This document shows positions 8,826 through 19,329 of a stretch of DNA of 64,000 bases, one piece after another. Below the pieces are notes generated by a model, which saw nothing but the letters and a program-made list of their open reading frames with translations, was not told the DNA's origin and did no database searches. The stretch's first letter is position 1. Each line of letters starts with the position of its first letter. Source of the stretch: Toxonevra muliebris (Eukaryota; Arthropoda; Insecta; Diptera; Pallopteridae); contig OY829330.1 of assembly GCA_963691655.1 (NCBI GenBank), positions 1,178,001 to 1,242,000 on the forward strand, read 5' to 3'. Both the position numbers and the translations under genes were made by a program.

Positions 8826-11271
8826 TGTAGCATATAACGATCAAATGTATGTATGTATAGGCAAGGTTCGTTTAGGTGACAGCAGATGCACGTATAGTTC
8901 CAGCATTGGCTCGTCGGCAATTGGGGTGGAGTCCTTGCTGCAAATCACCTAATGCTAACATGTCTACAGCAGTAACATTTTAATTTACGTGCATAACAAG
9001 GGAGTATAGAAGGACAGGATAGAGAAAGAATAGAAAAATAAAGAGAGGGGAGCTAGTGTTCCAATATTCAATCGAGAATATTGTTGTTGTTGTGTTGCAT
9101 GTTGATGTTGCAACATTGCCCTCCCAACCATGATCCAAAAAAACCCACTAAATATATCTGCATGAGGATCCTACATCACAAACACACAACGACCTAGATA
9201 CTACTAGAAATCAAAAAAAAGAATTTAAATCATTAAAATATATATTTTATTTGAAGTAAAAATAAGGGTAATCGAATTCATTTGCATCTTAATATTAGTT
9301 AAAATTAAAATTAGGAAAAACTTAAGTATAAAAGAAAATAAATATTCATGTATGAACATAAAAAAATAAAAATAATTTAATAGTTATATTCAATCCACGA
9401 TTAGTTATTATTAAATGAAAATTCAAAAAAAATTAGCAAGAGAATGTAAAAATTAGCATACGAAAGTTTTATCCGAAACAAAATGCGTTTGCGTGAAAAA
9501 AATGGTTCATGAGGTTATTCGAATAAAGTTAAAGTTCAAAAAGTAAACAAACATTCTCCTCTTTTAGCAACAACAAGTGAACCCGAAAACCGAAACATGT
9601 GAACGTAAAAAGAAAATTTCAGCATTTATAAATAATCAAAAACACTGCAATAAATTCAGATTTATCGCATGCGATAAATTTGCATTTGTATATTTGTGTG
9701 TATGAGCGTACTGTGCTTTGTTTTCTAATTATAATTAACAAATTTAATCTTTATTTAAACACATGCTTCAAATCACTTGCTCAAATCTTCAATGTCACCA
9801 TGGCACAATAATGATAATTAACAATTTTTAAACTTTTTTTTTTCTTCTTTTTCTCATACACTATTTTTGATTTCAGGTACTTTTATTATACTTATTTTTA
9901 TTTTAATGTTTATTTTTAATTCTTAATGTTCTCTTTTAATTTTCATGCTTTATCGGTATATCGGTTTAATTGGGGTAAAAATAACTAATTTTGCCCTATA
10001 GGGTCTTTTCCAATAATTTCACTATAACTTTAACTTAACTATGATTTGTTCTTCATGTAGGTATTGTCTTAATTTTTTTTTTCTGTTTATATACCCGATG
10101 TATATATGCATGTATATATATATATCATACAATATTTTTATTAATTATTTTAACAATGCTTATTAACTTTTTTATGTATTTTTAGCCATTTTTAACCACT
10201 TTTAATTTAATCTTTGTTTATTTTAATTACTATTTATCACTTTTCTAGCTTTTATTATTTAATTATAATGCATTTAGCTACTTGTTATTTTATCACTATA
10301 TGACCGCATGCACCAACTTCTATCAACTGATATAACGGGTCTTCGCCTGGTATCAAATTCGTCGCAAATTTTTGATTTTCAACCTTAGGTATTACAATGC
10401 ATCATATGTTTTTAGGTATATATATGCATGATATTATGTATTAAGTAACCTTAGGTATTGTATATATATATGCATATTTTGCCTATACATATATATGGTT
10501 TTGAACATACATATGTTTTTATTCATATATATGATTTCAAACCCCTATATGTTTTTAAGCATATATTAAGCATATATATGTGGTGTCAAATCTAAATAAA
10601 AGAAATATACAAATTTCCCATTAGATTTGAGTAAAACAAGAGAAATAAAAATGAAAAAAAATTATTTCGAAATTTTTATAGAAATTACCCTTTTTGGATA
10701 TGACGCCATTGAATTGAAAATGATCTCGTCCAGATTGCCGTAATATGACCAGGAATTTAATGTTGGACAAGTAGATATATATTGAAATGTTGTCCTCACT
10801 ATGAATTTATGTAGGCTGATTTCTATAAAGTAATTATAAAAATGTATTTGCATATATGTATACATATATGTATGAAAAATGAATAGATATTAACTTACTT
10901 GTATATACTTAGACTGAGGTACAGTCTTTTAGAGCAAAATGATTTAAAACAAATCAAAAGATGTATCCTGGTGAAGAGCTGGATCGTGAAAAGATCGAGG
11001 CAGTTCTTCATTCTAAACAAGTAAGCTCGTATTCACATAGTGAATCAGCGAAATTGAATTTCTAACATGATTTTTCCATGAGAGCCATATTAGAATTTTG
11101 AGATAGATACGAAAAAAAGAAAAAGGATTTTTTTTTTCTTATGAATTTGACCGCTAGATGGAGCTACATATGAATGAACAGATACTTACAGTGAAGGACA
11201 CTGAATATCAAAAAAAATTTATTGAAAAAAAAAATAGAACAAAATAGGTATTGACTACAAGCGCCACTACA
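8826..11271 (-). repeat. gypsy 3' LTR
   Basis: In element orientation it starts TGTAGTGGCGC and ends ATGCTACA. It is 2446 bases and nearly identical to the right LTR (17069-19329), except that 8870-9270 is absent there and about 260 bases of the right LTR (17420-17677) are absent here. The shared part includes many ATATATGCATAT-like motifs (10080-10580) and T-rich tracts. Confidence 0.93.
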
Positions 11272-11283
11272 AATCCCCCCAAC
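11272..11283 (-). promoter_or_regulatory. polypurine tract of the gypsy element
   Basis: GTTGGGGGGATT on the minus strand abuts the 3' LTR. A small hairpin (CCAAAATC/GATTTTGG) lies directly upstream at about 11283-11299. Confidence 0.8.
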
Positions 11284-11527
11284 CAAAATCAGATTTTGGG
11301 GGTATAAAAACGCACAAAACTGATTTCGCTTGTAGCAAAATGAAAAAAAAAAAAATATTCGATCGTATTGTTATTGCCGTATATCCTTAGCGTGATAAGT
11401 ACCTAAAAGACGTTAAAGTCTTCTAGGTACTTATTCCGTTAAAGTCTTCTAGCTCATAATAACAATTCCCTAATTTCTTACTCACACGTGATTTTAAAAA
11501 TGTTGGTGCTAATTTGGCATTATAACC

Positions 11528-12466
11528 TTATTCGAAATTACTCTGCTTAAAATTTCTTCTAAAAACTTCTTGACCTTCGTCGTAAGATACAATTCGTGCT
11601 CTTGGATTATATGAACGTTCGTTTCGTTCTTGTTGCTTTTTCATAACATCACATGCTTTGCTACGGATAATTTCAAATGTATCTTCTCGATTGAAATTTA
11701 CTGTTCTATCTTCTAGCAGTTGTAATTTTCGTAAAAGAGCATAAGTTGAACCATTTGTTATCATATGCTGACCGAATGCCATAAAATAGGGTGTTGTGCC
11801 TACTGCAGAATGAAATGATGAACGCAATAAGCAACAAATACTACTTAACATTTTATCCCAATTCTTTTGGTCGGGTTTCATATATGCTTTTATAGCAGAT
11901 ATTACTGAGCGATTTACTCTTTCGGATGCGTTAGCTTGTGGTGAATGTATAGCTGTGTACACATGGTTTACACCATACTTTTGCATCAAATGGTTGAACG
12001 AATTTGCTTTAAATTGCGTACCATTGTCAGACACTATAGTTTCAGGCACGCCAAAAACATGAAAGAGTTCTTCTTCAACATATTTGTTAATAATATCAGC
12101 AGTAAACTTCTTAACTGGTTTAAGAAATGAATATTTTGAAAAGTGGTCGAGAGCTATAAATATACCTATATGGCCAGTACGTGAGCGGGGATAAGGTCCT
12201 AGAAAATCGACGTAAAGTTTTTGAAAGAACATATTGGTACTTGTAGGTATGCCCATTTGTGGACGAAGAATGTAGTTAGGGTGTTTGGTACATTTGCATA
12301 TTTCACAAGCATTTATATATGCTTCCACATCATTTACCAATCCGGGCCAGAAATAGTAACGACGAATGCGTTCAAGCGTTTTATTTATGCCACCATGAGA
12401 AGATAGCTGGCTGTCGTGAGCTTTATGTAACACAGATATGATTCTTTTGGTATCCACAACTTCCAT
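11528..12466 (-). pseudogene. gypsy integrase, frameshifted from pol and cut by a stop
   Basis: The frame begins within the HHCC zinc domain (HDSQLSSHGG then CEICKC) and continues through the core with D (FLGPYP... ALDHFS region), SDNGTQF and the ...SPQANASERVNRS glutamate, so the DDE triad is visible. It would join element DNA to the chromosome. It is one base out of frame with the upstream pol frame (overlap 12385-12466). A TAA at 11528 interrupts the C-terminal domain, and recognisable coding continues in the same frame downstream to roughly 11390, giving a second inactivating change. Confidence 0.9.
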
Positions 12467-14727
12467 ACTAAATCATCATGCAGCTGTTCACCGGTTGAAT
12501 GCTCTGTACGTCTATAAACAAAATTGTCAACTACTTTTAAATCCGGAAATTTATCTTGATTTTCGTTAACGTTTCTTATCAACTCGATATATGCGTTCGA
12601 TTTAAAATGTGTTGAATTCAAATCAACGAAGACCCCAGTATCGTTCTCCATAGCAGACAGATCTTCTACATTTATACGCGACAGTGCATCTGGTACTACA
12701 TTTTGGCTGCCACGTCTGTGTTCAATTTTAAAACAAAAGCCTTGAAGCTTCAAAGCCCAACGTGCTAAACGTGAGTTTAAATCGCTTTGCGACATGAGCC
12801 ACTTTAGAGATGCATGATCGGTGATCACTGTGAATTCATGCCCCTCTACATATGGTCGAAATTTCTTAATGCTAAGCATTGCAGCTAAGCATTCTTGTTC
12901 CGTAACAGAATAGTTTCGCTGTGCATGGTTTAACTTTTTGGACATGAACGCGATAGGGTATTCTTCACCATCATCAATCATTTGCACCAAAACGCTGCCT
13001 ACTCCTGTTGCACATGCATCACAGTGTATGAAAATTGGTTTTGAAAAGTTTGGGCTATGCAACACAGGAGCGCTACATAAAATTAATTTAAGCTTTTCAA
13101 AGGATTTTTGAGCTTCATCATTCCAAATGAATTTCCTACTTGTTTTTAGCAAATCAGTTAGAGGTGATGTTATGGACGCGTAGTTTTGTATAAATTTTCG
13201 ATACCAACCGGACATGCCTAAGAAGCGTCGAACTTGTTTGACAGATCGCGGAAAATCGGATATGGTTGACACCTTTTCCGGGTCTGTACGAATTACCCCA
13301 TTACCAACAATATGCCCCAAATAATGGACTTCCTTCAAGCAAAATTTGCTTTTCTCGACATATATGGTCAAACCTGATGACCGAAGGTGTTGTGCGATTT
13401 CTCGAAGGACATCGATATGTTTATTAAAGGTTTCAGAAATTATTAGCAGATCATCTAGATACACGAATACTTCTGTTCGTAGATGCGCAGGTACCACTTT
13501 GTCCATTAATCGATACATGGTTTGTGGAGCATTACAAAGGCCAAATGGCATCACTTTGTAATGATAAAGTGGTCTACCTGGAACAGTGAATGCAGTTTTA
13601 TCTTTTGACAACGGGTCTAAAGGAATTTGCCAAAAAGCGTCTTTTAAATCCAGACTCGTTATAAATTCTGCATTTGGCAATCTACTTAAAATACCATCTA
13701 TATTTGGTAAAGGATATGCATCTTTAATGGTGAATAGATTGACTTTTCTACTATCTAGACATAAACGAATTTTTCCAGGCTTACGCACTAGAATGATTGG
13801 TGATGACCATGAACTGTCAGACTCCTCTATAACTCCTAATTCCAACATCCTATCAATTTCTGTATAAATCAGTTTCTCTATTGCCGGAGACACCGGAAAA
13901 TGGCGTTGCTTAATAGGTTTTGCATCGCCTACATCAATTACATGAGAAATAACATTGGTTCTTCCAAGACCTTCTTTTGCAAATGATGGAAATAAACTGA
14001 TAGTATTTTGGAGTTGTTTATTTTGTATTTCAGTGAGAATATGTCGGTTTGAATGGTTTGATTCATCTAAAGCACACAATTCAGATGATGAAGAAAAGGA
14101 TGTCGGTAGTAAATCTACTCCAAGATATAGATCTTGAGATAAACTTGGAACGATAAAAATGTTAATTGGTTTAGATACATTACGGAAGCTTATTTCCGTT
14201 TTGACATGGCCTACGACATGTTGTGATTTTCCATCAGCGGTTCGAATAGACGATTTAAAAGAATGATTGCTGTTGATAAAATCTTGTTTAGTTTTAGCAC
14301 CCATACAAGTTATTGATGCTCCTGTATCAAGCAATCCAATTAAAGATTTTCCAAACAAGTTTACTTCAGCGTATGGACGAATATCGCTTGGCTTATTAAA
14401 AATTGTACTTAAAAATAATTTTCGGTTAGACTTAATATTATTCCAAAAGGAACGAATACGCATGCTAGAACGCGCATTGGATTTTGGTGATTTTGTTTTA
14501 AAAATTTCATTTCGCGTTTTGTGAAATTCAATTAAACGCAAATGAAATGGCTTAAATATTGAATTGGAATTAGACTTAAATGAATTATTAGAAAAATTTG
14601 AAATATTGTTTGTGGTTGCGTTGTTATCTAATCGGTGCTGGTGGATTGGTGTTTGTGTGTCGTCAAAAAAATCGGTTTGCGTGCACCTCGATGTGCACTC
14701 AACGGCAAGTTTTTTGAACTTGTACAA
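12385..14727 (-). CDS. gypsy pol: protease, reverse transcriptase, RNase H
   Basis: 780 residues. An aspartic protease motif (GLLDTGASITCMG) lies near residue 132. RT follows from about residue 280, with a YLDD active site near residue 425. RNase H starts near residue 550 (HCDACATGVGSVL), and its end is marked by VVPDALSRI near residue 695. The frame overlaps the end of gag by about 100 bases, so expression would need a frameshift or other recoding, as in many gypsy elements. It then runs out of frame within the integrase zinc domain. Confidence 0.92.
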   Translation of the reverse strand: MYKFKKLAVECTSRCTQTDFFDDTQTPIHQHRLDNNATTNNISNFSNNSFKSNSNSIFKPFHLRLIEFHKTRNEIFKTKSPKSNARSSMRIRSFWNNIKSNRKLFLSTIFNKPSDIRPYAEVNLFGKSLIGLLDTGASITCMGAKTKQDFINSNHSFKSSIRTADGKSQHVVGHVKTEISFRNVSKPINIFIVPSLSQDLYLGVDLLPTSFSSSSELCALDESNHSNRHILTEIQNKQLQNTISLFPSFAKEGLGRTNVISHVIDVGDAKPIKQRHFPVSPAIEKLIYTEIDRMLELGVIEESDSSWSSPIILVRKPGKIRLCLDSRKVNLFTIKDAYPLPNIDGILSRLPNAEFITSLDLKDAFWQIPLDPLSKDKTAFTVPGRPLYHYKVMPFGLCNAPQTMYRLMDKVVPAHLRTEVFVYLDDLLIISETFNKHIDVLREIAQHLRSSGLTIYVEKSKFCLKEVHYLGHIVGNGVIRTDPEKVSTISDFPRSVKQVRRFLGMSGWYRKFIQNYASITSPLTDLLKTSRKFIWNDEAQKSFEKLKLILCSAPVLHSPNFSKPIFIHCDACATGVGSVLVQMIDDGEEYPIAFMSKKLNHAQRNYSVTEQECLAAMLSIKKFRPYVEGHEFTVITDHASLKWLMSQSDLNSRLARWALKLQGFCFKIEHRRGSQNVVPDALSRINVEDLSAMENDTGVFVDLNSTHFKSNAYIELIRNVNENQDKFPDLKVVDNFVYRRTEHSTGEQLHDDLVWKLWIPKESYLCYIKLTTASYLLMVA

Positions 14728-16073
14728 TTTCTACAGTTTGGTTTGTACACATTTGGAGCACCACATTCATAACAGAAAATCTTACGCTCACCCACACAAT
14801 CTTGAAATCTATGACCATTTTGACCACAGTTCCAGCAGATCAAAGAAATCGCAGAAATCTCTTCTTCAGCCTCATCTTCATTATCGTAATTGTTATTATA
14901 ATTTTCTTCAATTTCGGATATCCGTTTCCGTGCAGGAATTGTGTTTGAAATTGTTTGTTTACGCTGGATATCTTGCAAGAAAAATTCACGTTTTCCGCAT
15001 ATGTCGCGCAAGTGGGATACCGAATGAATCTGAAGGTTTAAAATTTCATGCTGAATTTCTGGGCGAAGATTTCTACGCAAAATCTCAACAAGTGAGTTTT
15101 CAGCTAATGGAGATGTTAGCCGATCAGTTAACTGAACAATTGCATCATAAAACGTGTCAAAATTCTCGTTTTGCTTCTGCTTACGATCACGAATCATTTC
15201 CATAAAATCAACATCAGTGCGAGTATCTTTGTACTGACGCCTTAGTGCTTCGCATAATTCATGCCACCTAACTTCGCGTACTGTCTTATGAAATCTCCAA
15301 AACCAATCGCTGGCTTTGGAGTCAAACAAAGAACTAGCATTTCGACAAAGCAGTTCGAAGTTGCCACCTAAGGTTTGGTTTGTCAGCGCTTCAACGCGAT
15401 AAATAAAATTATCGATTGGCAAGCCATCTATTCCACCAGTAAACCTTAACTTCCAATTATAAATAATGTGGCTAACCTTGTCAGGCCGAATAGCAAAATC
15501 TGAAATAGGAGCACTGTTTGTTACTGATGATCGTTGACCATTACCACTAAAACTATTCCTACCATTTGGATTTGTATTGGATCCAGCTGGTAACCCTAAT
15601 AGTTGCTCAAGCGTTTGTTGTTCAACATTTGGCAAGGATTGCATTCTCACATTTGGTTGCGCTACATTTGGTTGTGGTACATATGCACTAGCAAGATTAT
15701 TTTGTTCATTATTTGGGTTTGAACTAGCTAATCTTCTGAAGCCTGCTTCAATATTTGTTTCTACCAGTTTCATTAAGGTTTCGCTTAATGAAGTTAGCAT
15801 TTCTGCTTGCTGTGCACCTACTGCTGCAGTTACCAAATTTCTTATGGTATCTCTTTGTTCGGGAGAGCTATGCAAAGAAGATGGAGATTGTTGACTTGTA
15901 AGCAGAACTTCTGGTATTAAAATATCTGTTGAAGATTTTTGTGTTTGCGACCTAGTCACTACTTGACTAGCTGTAGAAAGCTTCGAAGGGGTTGATTTAC
16001 TTATTTGTTCAACTTCTAGTACATTACCACAAACAGGACATGCATTTTTGCCATGAAGGTATCTAGAGATACA
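14628..16073 (-). CDS. gypsy gag polyprotein
   Basis: The frame is open from about 16073 to 14628. The first 443 residues of the conventional frame begin at a non-ATG codon near 15959, so the true start is probably further upstream. There is a Gln/Asn/Ser-rich N-terminal part, a capsid-like central part with the typical WFWRFHKTVREVRW and FDTFYDAIVQL stretches, then a CCHC zinc knuckle (CWNCGQNGHRFQDC) and a second degenerate cysteine motif (CYECGAPNVYKPNC). It packages element RNA. The N-terminal extension at 15960-16073 encodes the second half of a RING-like cysteine motif (CPVCG near 16035). Confidence 0.85.
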   Translation of the reverse strand, partial: CISRYLHGKNACPVCGNVLEVEQISKSTPSKLSTASQVVTRSQTQKSSTDILIPEVLLTSQQSPSSLHSSPEQRDTIRNLVTAAVGAQQAEMLTSLSETLMKLVETNIEAGFRRLASSNPNNEQNNLASAYVPQPNVAQPNVRMQSLPNVEQQTLEQLLGLPAGSNTNPNGRNSFSGNGQRSSVTNSAPISDFAIRPDKVSHIIYNWKLRFTGGIDGLPIDNFIYRVEALTNQTLGGNFELLCRNASSLFDSKASDWFWRFHKTVREVRWHELCEALRRQYKDTRTDVDFMEMIRDRKQKQNENFDTFYDAIVQLTDRLTSPLAENSLVEILRRNLRPEIQHEILNLQIHSVSHLRDICGKREFFLQDIQRKQTISNTIPARKRISEIEENYNNNYDNEDEAEEEISAISLICWNCGQNGHRFQDCVGERKIFCYECGAPNVYKPNCRNCTSSKNLPLSAHRGARKPIFLTTHKHQSTSTD

Positions 16074-16201
16074 AATTTATGGAAAATGTGACCACAAGAT
16101 GTTTTAAACAAATGTGAAGATACGTTTATCTGATTATTACAAATATTGCATCGAAATGCATTTGCATCTGTCAGATTTTCGTTACTATGTCGTACATTCA
16201 T
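16016..16201 (-). pseudogene. RING-finger-like N-terminal domain of gypsy gag, first half
   Basis: An ATG at 16201 opens a short frame carrying CNIC near 16160 and CGHIFH near 16090, the first and middle metal ligands of a RING (C3HC4-type) finger. The last ligands (C, then CPVC) are found in the adjoining frame, which runs on into gag. The two halves meet at a T-run near 16073 and differ by one base. Seen: cysteine/histidine spacing of a RING across the junction. Inference: the ancestral gag began with this RING domain and this copy has a 1-base indel, or the element uses frameshifting. RING proteins often act as ubiquitin ligases, but no function can be claimed here. Confidence 0.65.
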
Positions 16202-16602
16202 ACTAAAAAAAATTAACTTATAGGTAGAAATGTGAATTCTTTAGATTAAAAAAAAACAAAAAAAATCAAAATAACTAAAAGATATAATTTAATTTCATCC
16301 AGTTTTTGATGAATTAAATTAAAATGCATTATTAGAGTAGTGAAAAACCAAATAAATCAAAATACAGTTAGAAACCAAAGTATCTTCAAGACTTGATTCC
16401 TTTTCGTATCGGTCGAAGTGCGATGTGATGTATAGCAACAACAACATGATTTTTTTTATATATGGAAAATAGAACAACTAGCAAAAAAAAAAGATATGGA
16501 TACAAAAGATTTTTCTACATTGGTTAGCAACTTTTGGTTCTCAAGAAACTATTTTCCTAATGCAGTTAGGATAGGGTAAAAATTTCAACCATGTCTAATT
16601 AC

Positions 16603-16860
16603 TGCGGTCAGACATTAGCATTGCGCCAAAAGATCTGCAATTCCAATCAGCTCTTAAACAAAATTGAAAATTTACGAGAAGAGAAAAAGAAAAGATAGAA
16701 AAAGGAAAGTTTAAGAAAATTTTAAATTTTTACTAAGATATCTGTGGTCAGGCTTTGACCTTTTGCCAATAGCGCTGCAATTCCAATCAGAATTCAAGCA
16801 AAAATAAAAAGATTTAAGAGAAAAAAAGTTTAAAAAAAAAAGATTTTAGTGCTGGGTATA
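16603..16860 (-). repeat. two diverged repeats in the gypsy leader
   Basis: The stretches at 16603-16650 and 16743-16790 share CTGCAATTCCAATCAG and a preceding GGTCAG...GACxTT segment. Each is followed by A-rich sequence (AAGAGAAAAA...). They lie between the primer-binding site and the RING-like ORF. The surrounding leader (16202-17029) shows no other feature. Confidence 0.55.
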
Positions 16861-17029
16861 ATTTCATCTCTAAAATTTTATACGATTCCATTACACTTGG
16901 TATAAAAATAAAGAAAATTATGTAAAATGAAAATGAGAGAGTTTGAGGTACCACACAAAAGTTATTTAAAACTCCTATAGTTATTTTCGCCAATTTTGAA
17001 AAATAATAAAAAAAAACAGTTTATTATGT

Positions 17030-17049
17030 GGGCACCACGTTGGGCGCCA
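17030..17049 (-). promoter_or_regulatory. primer-binding site of the gypsy element
   Basis: On the minus strand TGGCGCCCAACG... starts 19 bases inside the 5' LTR. It resembles the tRNA-Lys-type sites of other elements of this group. The tRNA assignment is from memory of the motif and was not tested. Confidence 0.7.
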
Positions 17050-17068
17050 AAAATAATTTACCTATATC

Positions 17069-19329
17069 TGTAGCATATAACGATCAAATGTATGTATGTA
17101 TAGGCAAGGTTCATCGAATTCATTTGCATCTTAATATTAGTTAAAATTAAAATTAGAAAAAACTTAAGAATAAAAGAAAATAAATATTCATGTATGAACA
17201 TAAAAAAAATAAAAATAATTTAATAGTTATATTCAATCCACGATTAGTTATTAATAAATGAAAATTCAAAAAAAATTAGCAAGAGAATGTAAAAATTAGC
17301 ATACGAAAGTTTTATCCGAAACAAAATGCGTTTGCGCGAAAAAAATGGTTCATGAGGTTATTCGAATAAAGTTAAAGTTCAAAAAGTAAACAAACATTCT
17401 CCTCTTTTAGCAACAACAAATACACATAAATATAAATCAAACTCACTCAAGTCTGCTGCACTCCCACGATGAAAGATCTTTCAAAGAGCGACTGCTTCAT
17501 AGTAACGGAGATTGCTGAGAAAATTTTATTATTGTTGTTCTAAATTGAGAGAGCTTTGAGAGAGAGGCAAGGTCGTATCCCCATGCTTAGAAAATAATGC
17601 ACAGATACAAAAACTAATTAGGACCAAATATATTTTAACTTCTATCTTTATTGTAGACACTAGTGGTGAAAATTATAGAACCCGAAAACCGAAACATGTG
17701 AACGTAAAAAGAAAATTTCAGCATTTATAAATAATCAAAAACACTGCAATAAATTCAGATTTATCGCATGCGATAAATTTGCATTTGTATATTTGTGTGT
17801 ATGAGCGTACTGTGCTCTTTGTTTTCTAATTATAATTAACAAATTTAATCTTTATTTAAACACATGCTTCAAATCACTTGCTCAAATCTTCAATGTCACC
17901 ATGGCACAATAATGATAATTAACAATTTTTAAACTTTTTTTTTCTTCTTTTTCTCATACACTATTTTTGATTTCAGGTACTTTTATTATACTTATTTTTA
18001 TTTTAATGTTTATTTTTAATTCTTACTTAAATGTTCTCTTTTAATTTTCATGCTTTATCGGTATATCGGTTTAATTGGGGTAAAAATAACTAATTTTGCC
18101 CTATAGGGTCTTTTCCAATAATTTCACTATAACTTTAACTTAACTATGATTTGTTCTTCATGTAGGTATTGTCTTAATTTTTTTTTCTGTTCATATACCC
18201 CATATATATATGCATGTATATATATATATCATACAATATTTTTATTAATCATTTTAACTATGCTTATTAACTTTTTTATGTATTTTTAGCCATTTTTAAC
18301 CACTTTTAATTTAATCTTTGTTTATTTTAATTACTATTTATCACTTTTCTAGCTTTTATTACTTAATTATAATGCATTTAGCTACCTGTTATTTTATCAC
18401 TATATGACCGCAAGCACCAACTTCTATCAACTGATATAACGGGTCTTCGCCTGGTATCAAATTCGTCGCAAATTTTTGATTTTCAACCTTAGGTATTACA
18501 ATGCATCATATGTTTTTAGGTATATATATGCATGATATTATGTATTAAGTAACCTTAGGTATTGTATATATATATGCATATTTTGCCTATACATATATAT
18601 GGTTTTGAACATACATATGTTTTTATTCATATATATGATTTTAAACCCCTATATGTTTTTAAGCATATATTAAGCATATATATGTGGTGTCAAATCTAAA
18701 TAAAAGAAATATACAAATTTCCCATTAGATTTGAGTAAAACAAGAGAAATAAAAATGAAAAAAAATTATTTCGAAATTTTTATAGAAATTACCCTTTTTG
18801 GATATGACACCATTGAATTGAAAATGATCTCGTCCAGATTGCCGTAATATGACCAGGAATTTAATGTTGGACAAGTAGATATATATTGAAATGTTGGCCT
18901 CACTATGAATTTATGTAGGCTGATTTCTATAAAGTAATTATAAAAATGTATTTGCATATATGTATACATATATGTATGAAAAATGAATAGATATTAACTT
19001 ACTTGTATATACTTAGACTGAGGTACAGTCTTTTAGAGCAAAATGATTTAAAACAAATCAAAAGATGTATCCTGGTGAAGAGCTGGATCGTGAAAAGATC
19101 GAGGCAGTTCTTCATTCTAAACAAGTAAGCTCGTATTCACATAGTGAATCAGCGAAATTGAATTTCTAACATGATTTTTCCATGAGAACCATATTAGAAT
19201 TTTGAGATAGATACGAAAAAAAGAAAAAGGATTTTTTTTTTCTTATGAATGAACAGATACTTACAGTGAAGGACACTGAATATCAAAAAAAATAGAACAA
19301 AATAGGTTTTGACTACAAGCGCCACTACA
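17069..19329 (-). repeat. gypsy 5' LTR
   Basis: 2261 bases, with the same TGTAG...CTACA ends as the left LTR. It contains a segment (17420-17677) missing from the left LTR, and lacks the left-specific 401 bases plus about 33 bases near 19246. Confidence 0.93.

Larger units (their letters stand above)
8826..19329 (-). mobile_element. Ty3/gypsy retrotransposon with giant LTRs (Ulysses/Osvaldo-like)
   Basis: The unit is complete: LTR, primer-binding site, RING-like ORF, gag, protease-RT-RNase H, integrase, polypurine tract, LTR, all on the minus strand. The length of 10.5 kb and LTRs above 2.2 kb resemble Ulysses of Drosophila virilis, which is known for LTRs of about 2.1 kb. It sits in the A1 endonuclease with a 4-bp target duplication. 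Pol carries a frameshift near 12460 and a stop at 11528, so this copy is inactive. No env frame fits between integrase and the 3' LTR. Confidence 0.93.

Noticed and set aside
10662..10865. 67-residue frame present in both gypsy LTRs (also 18766-18969)
   Set aside because: It lies in an LTR, and conservation is explained by LTR identity; no motif.
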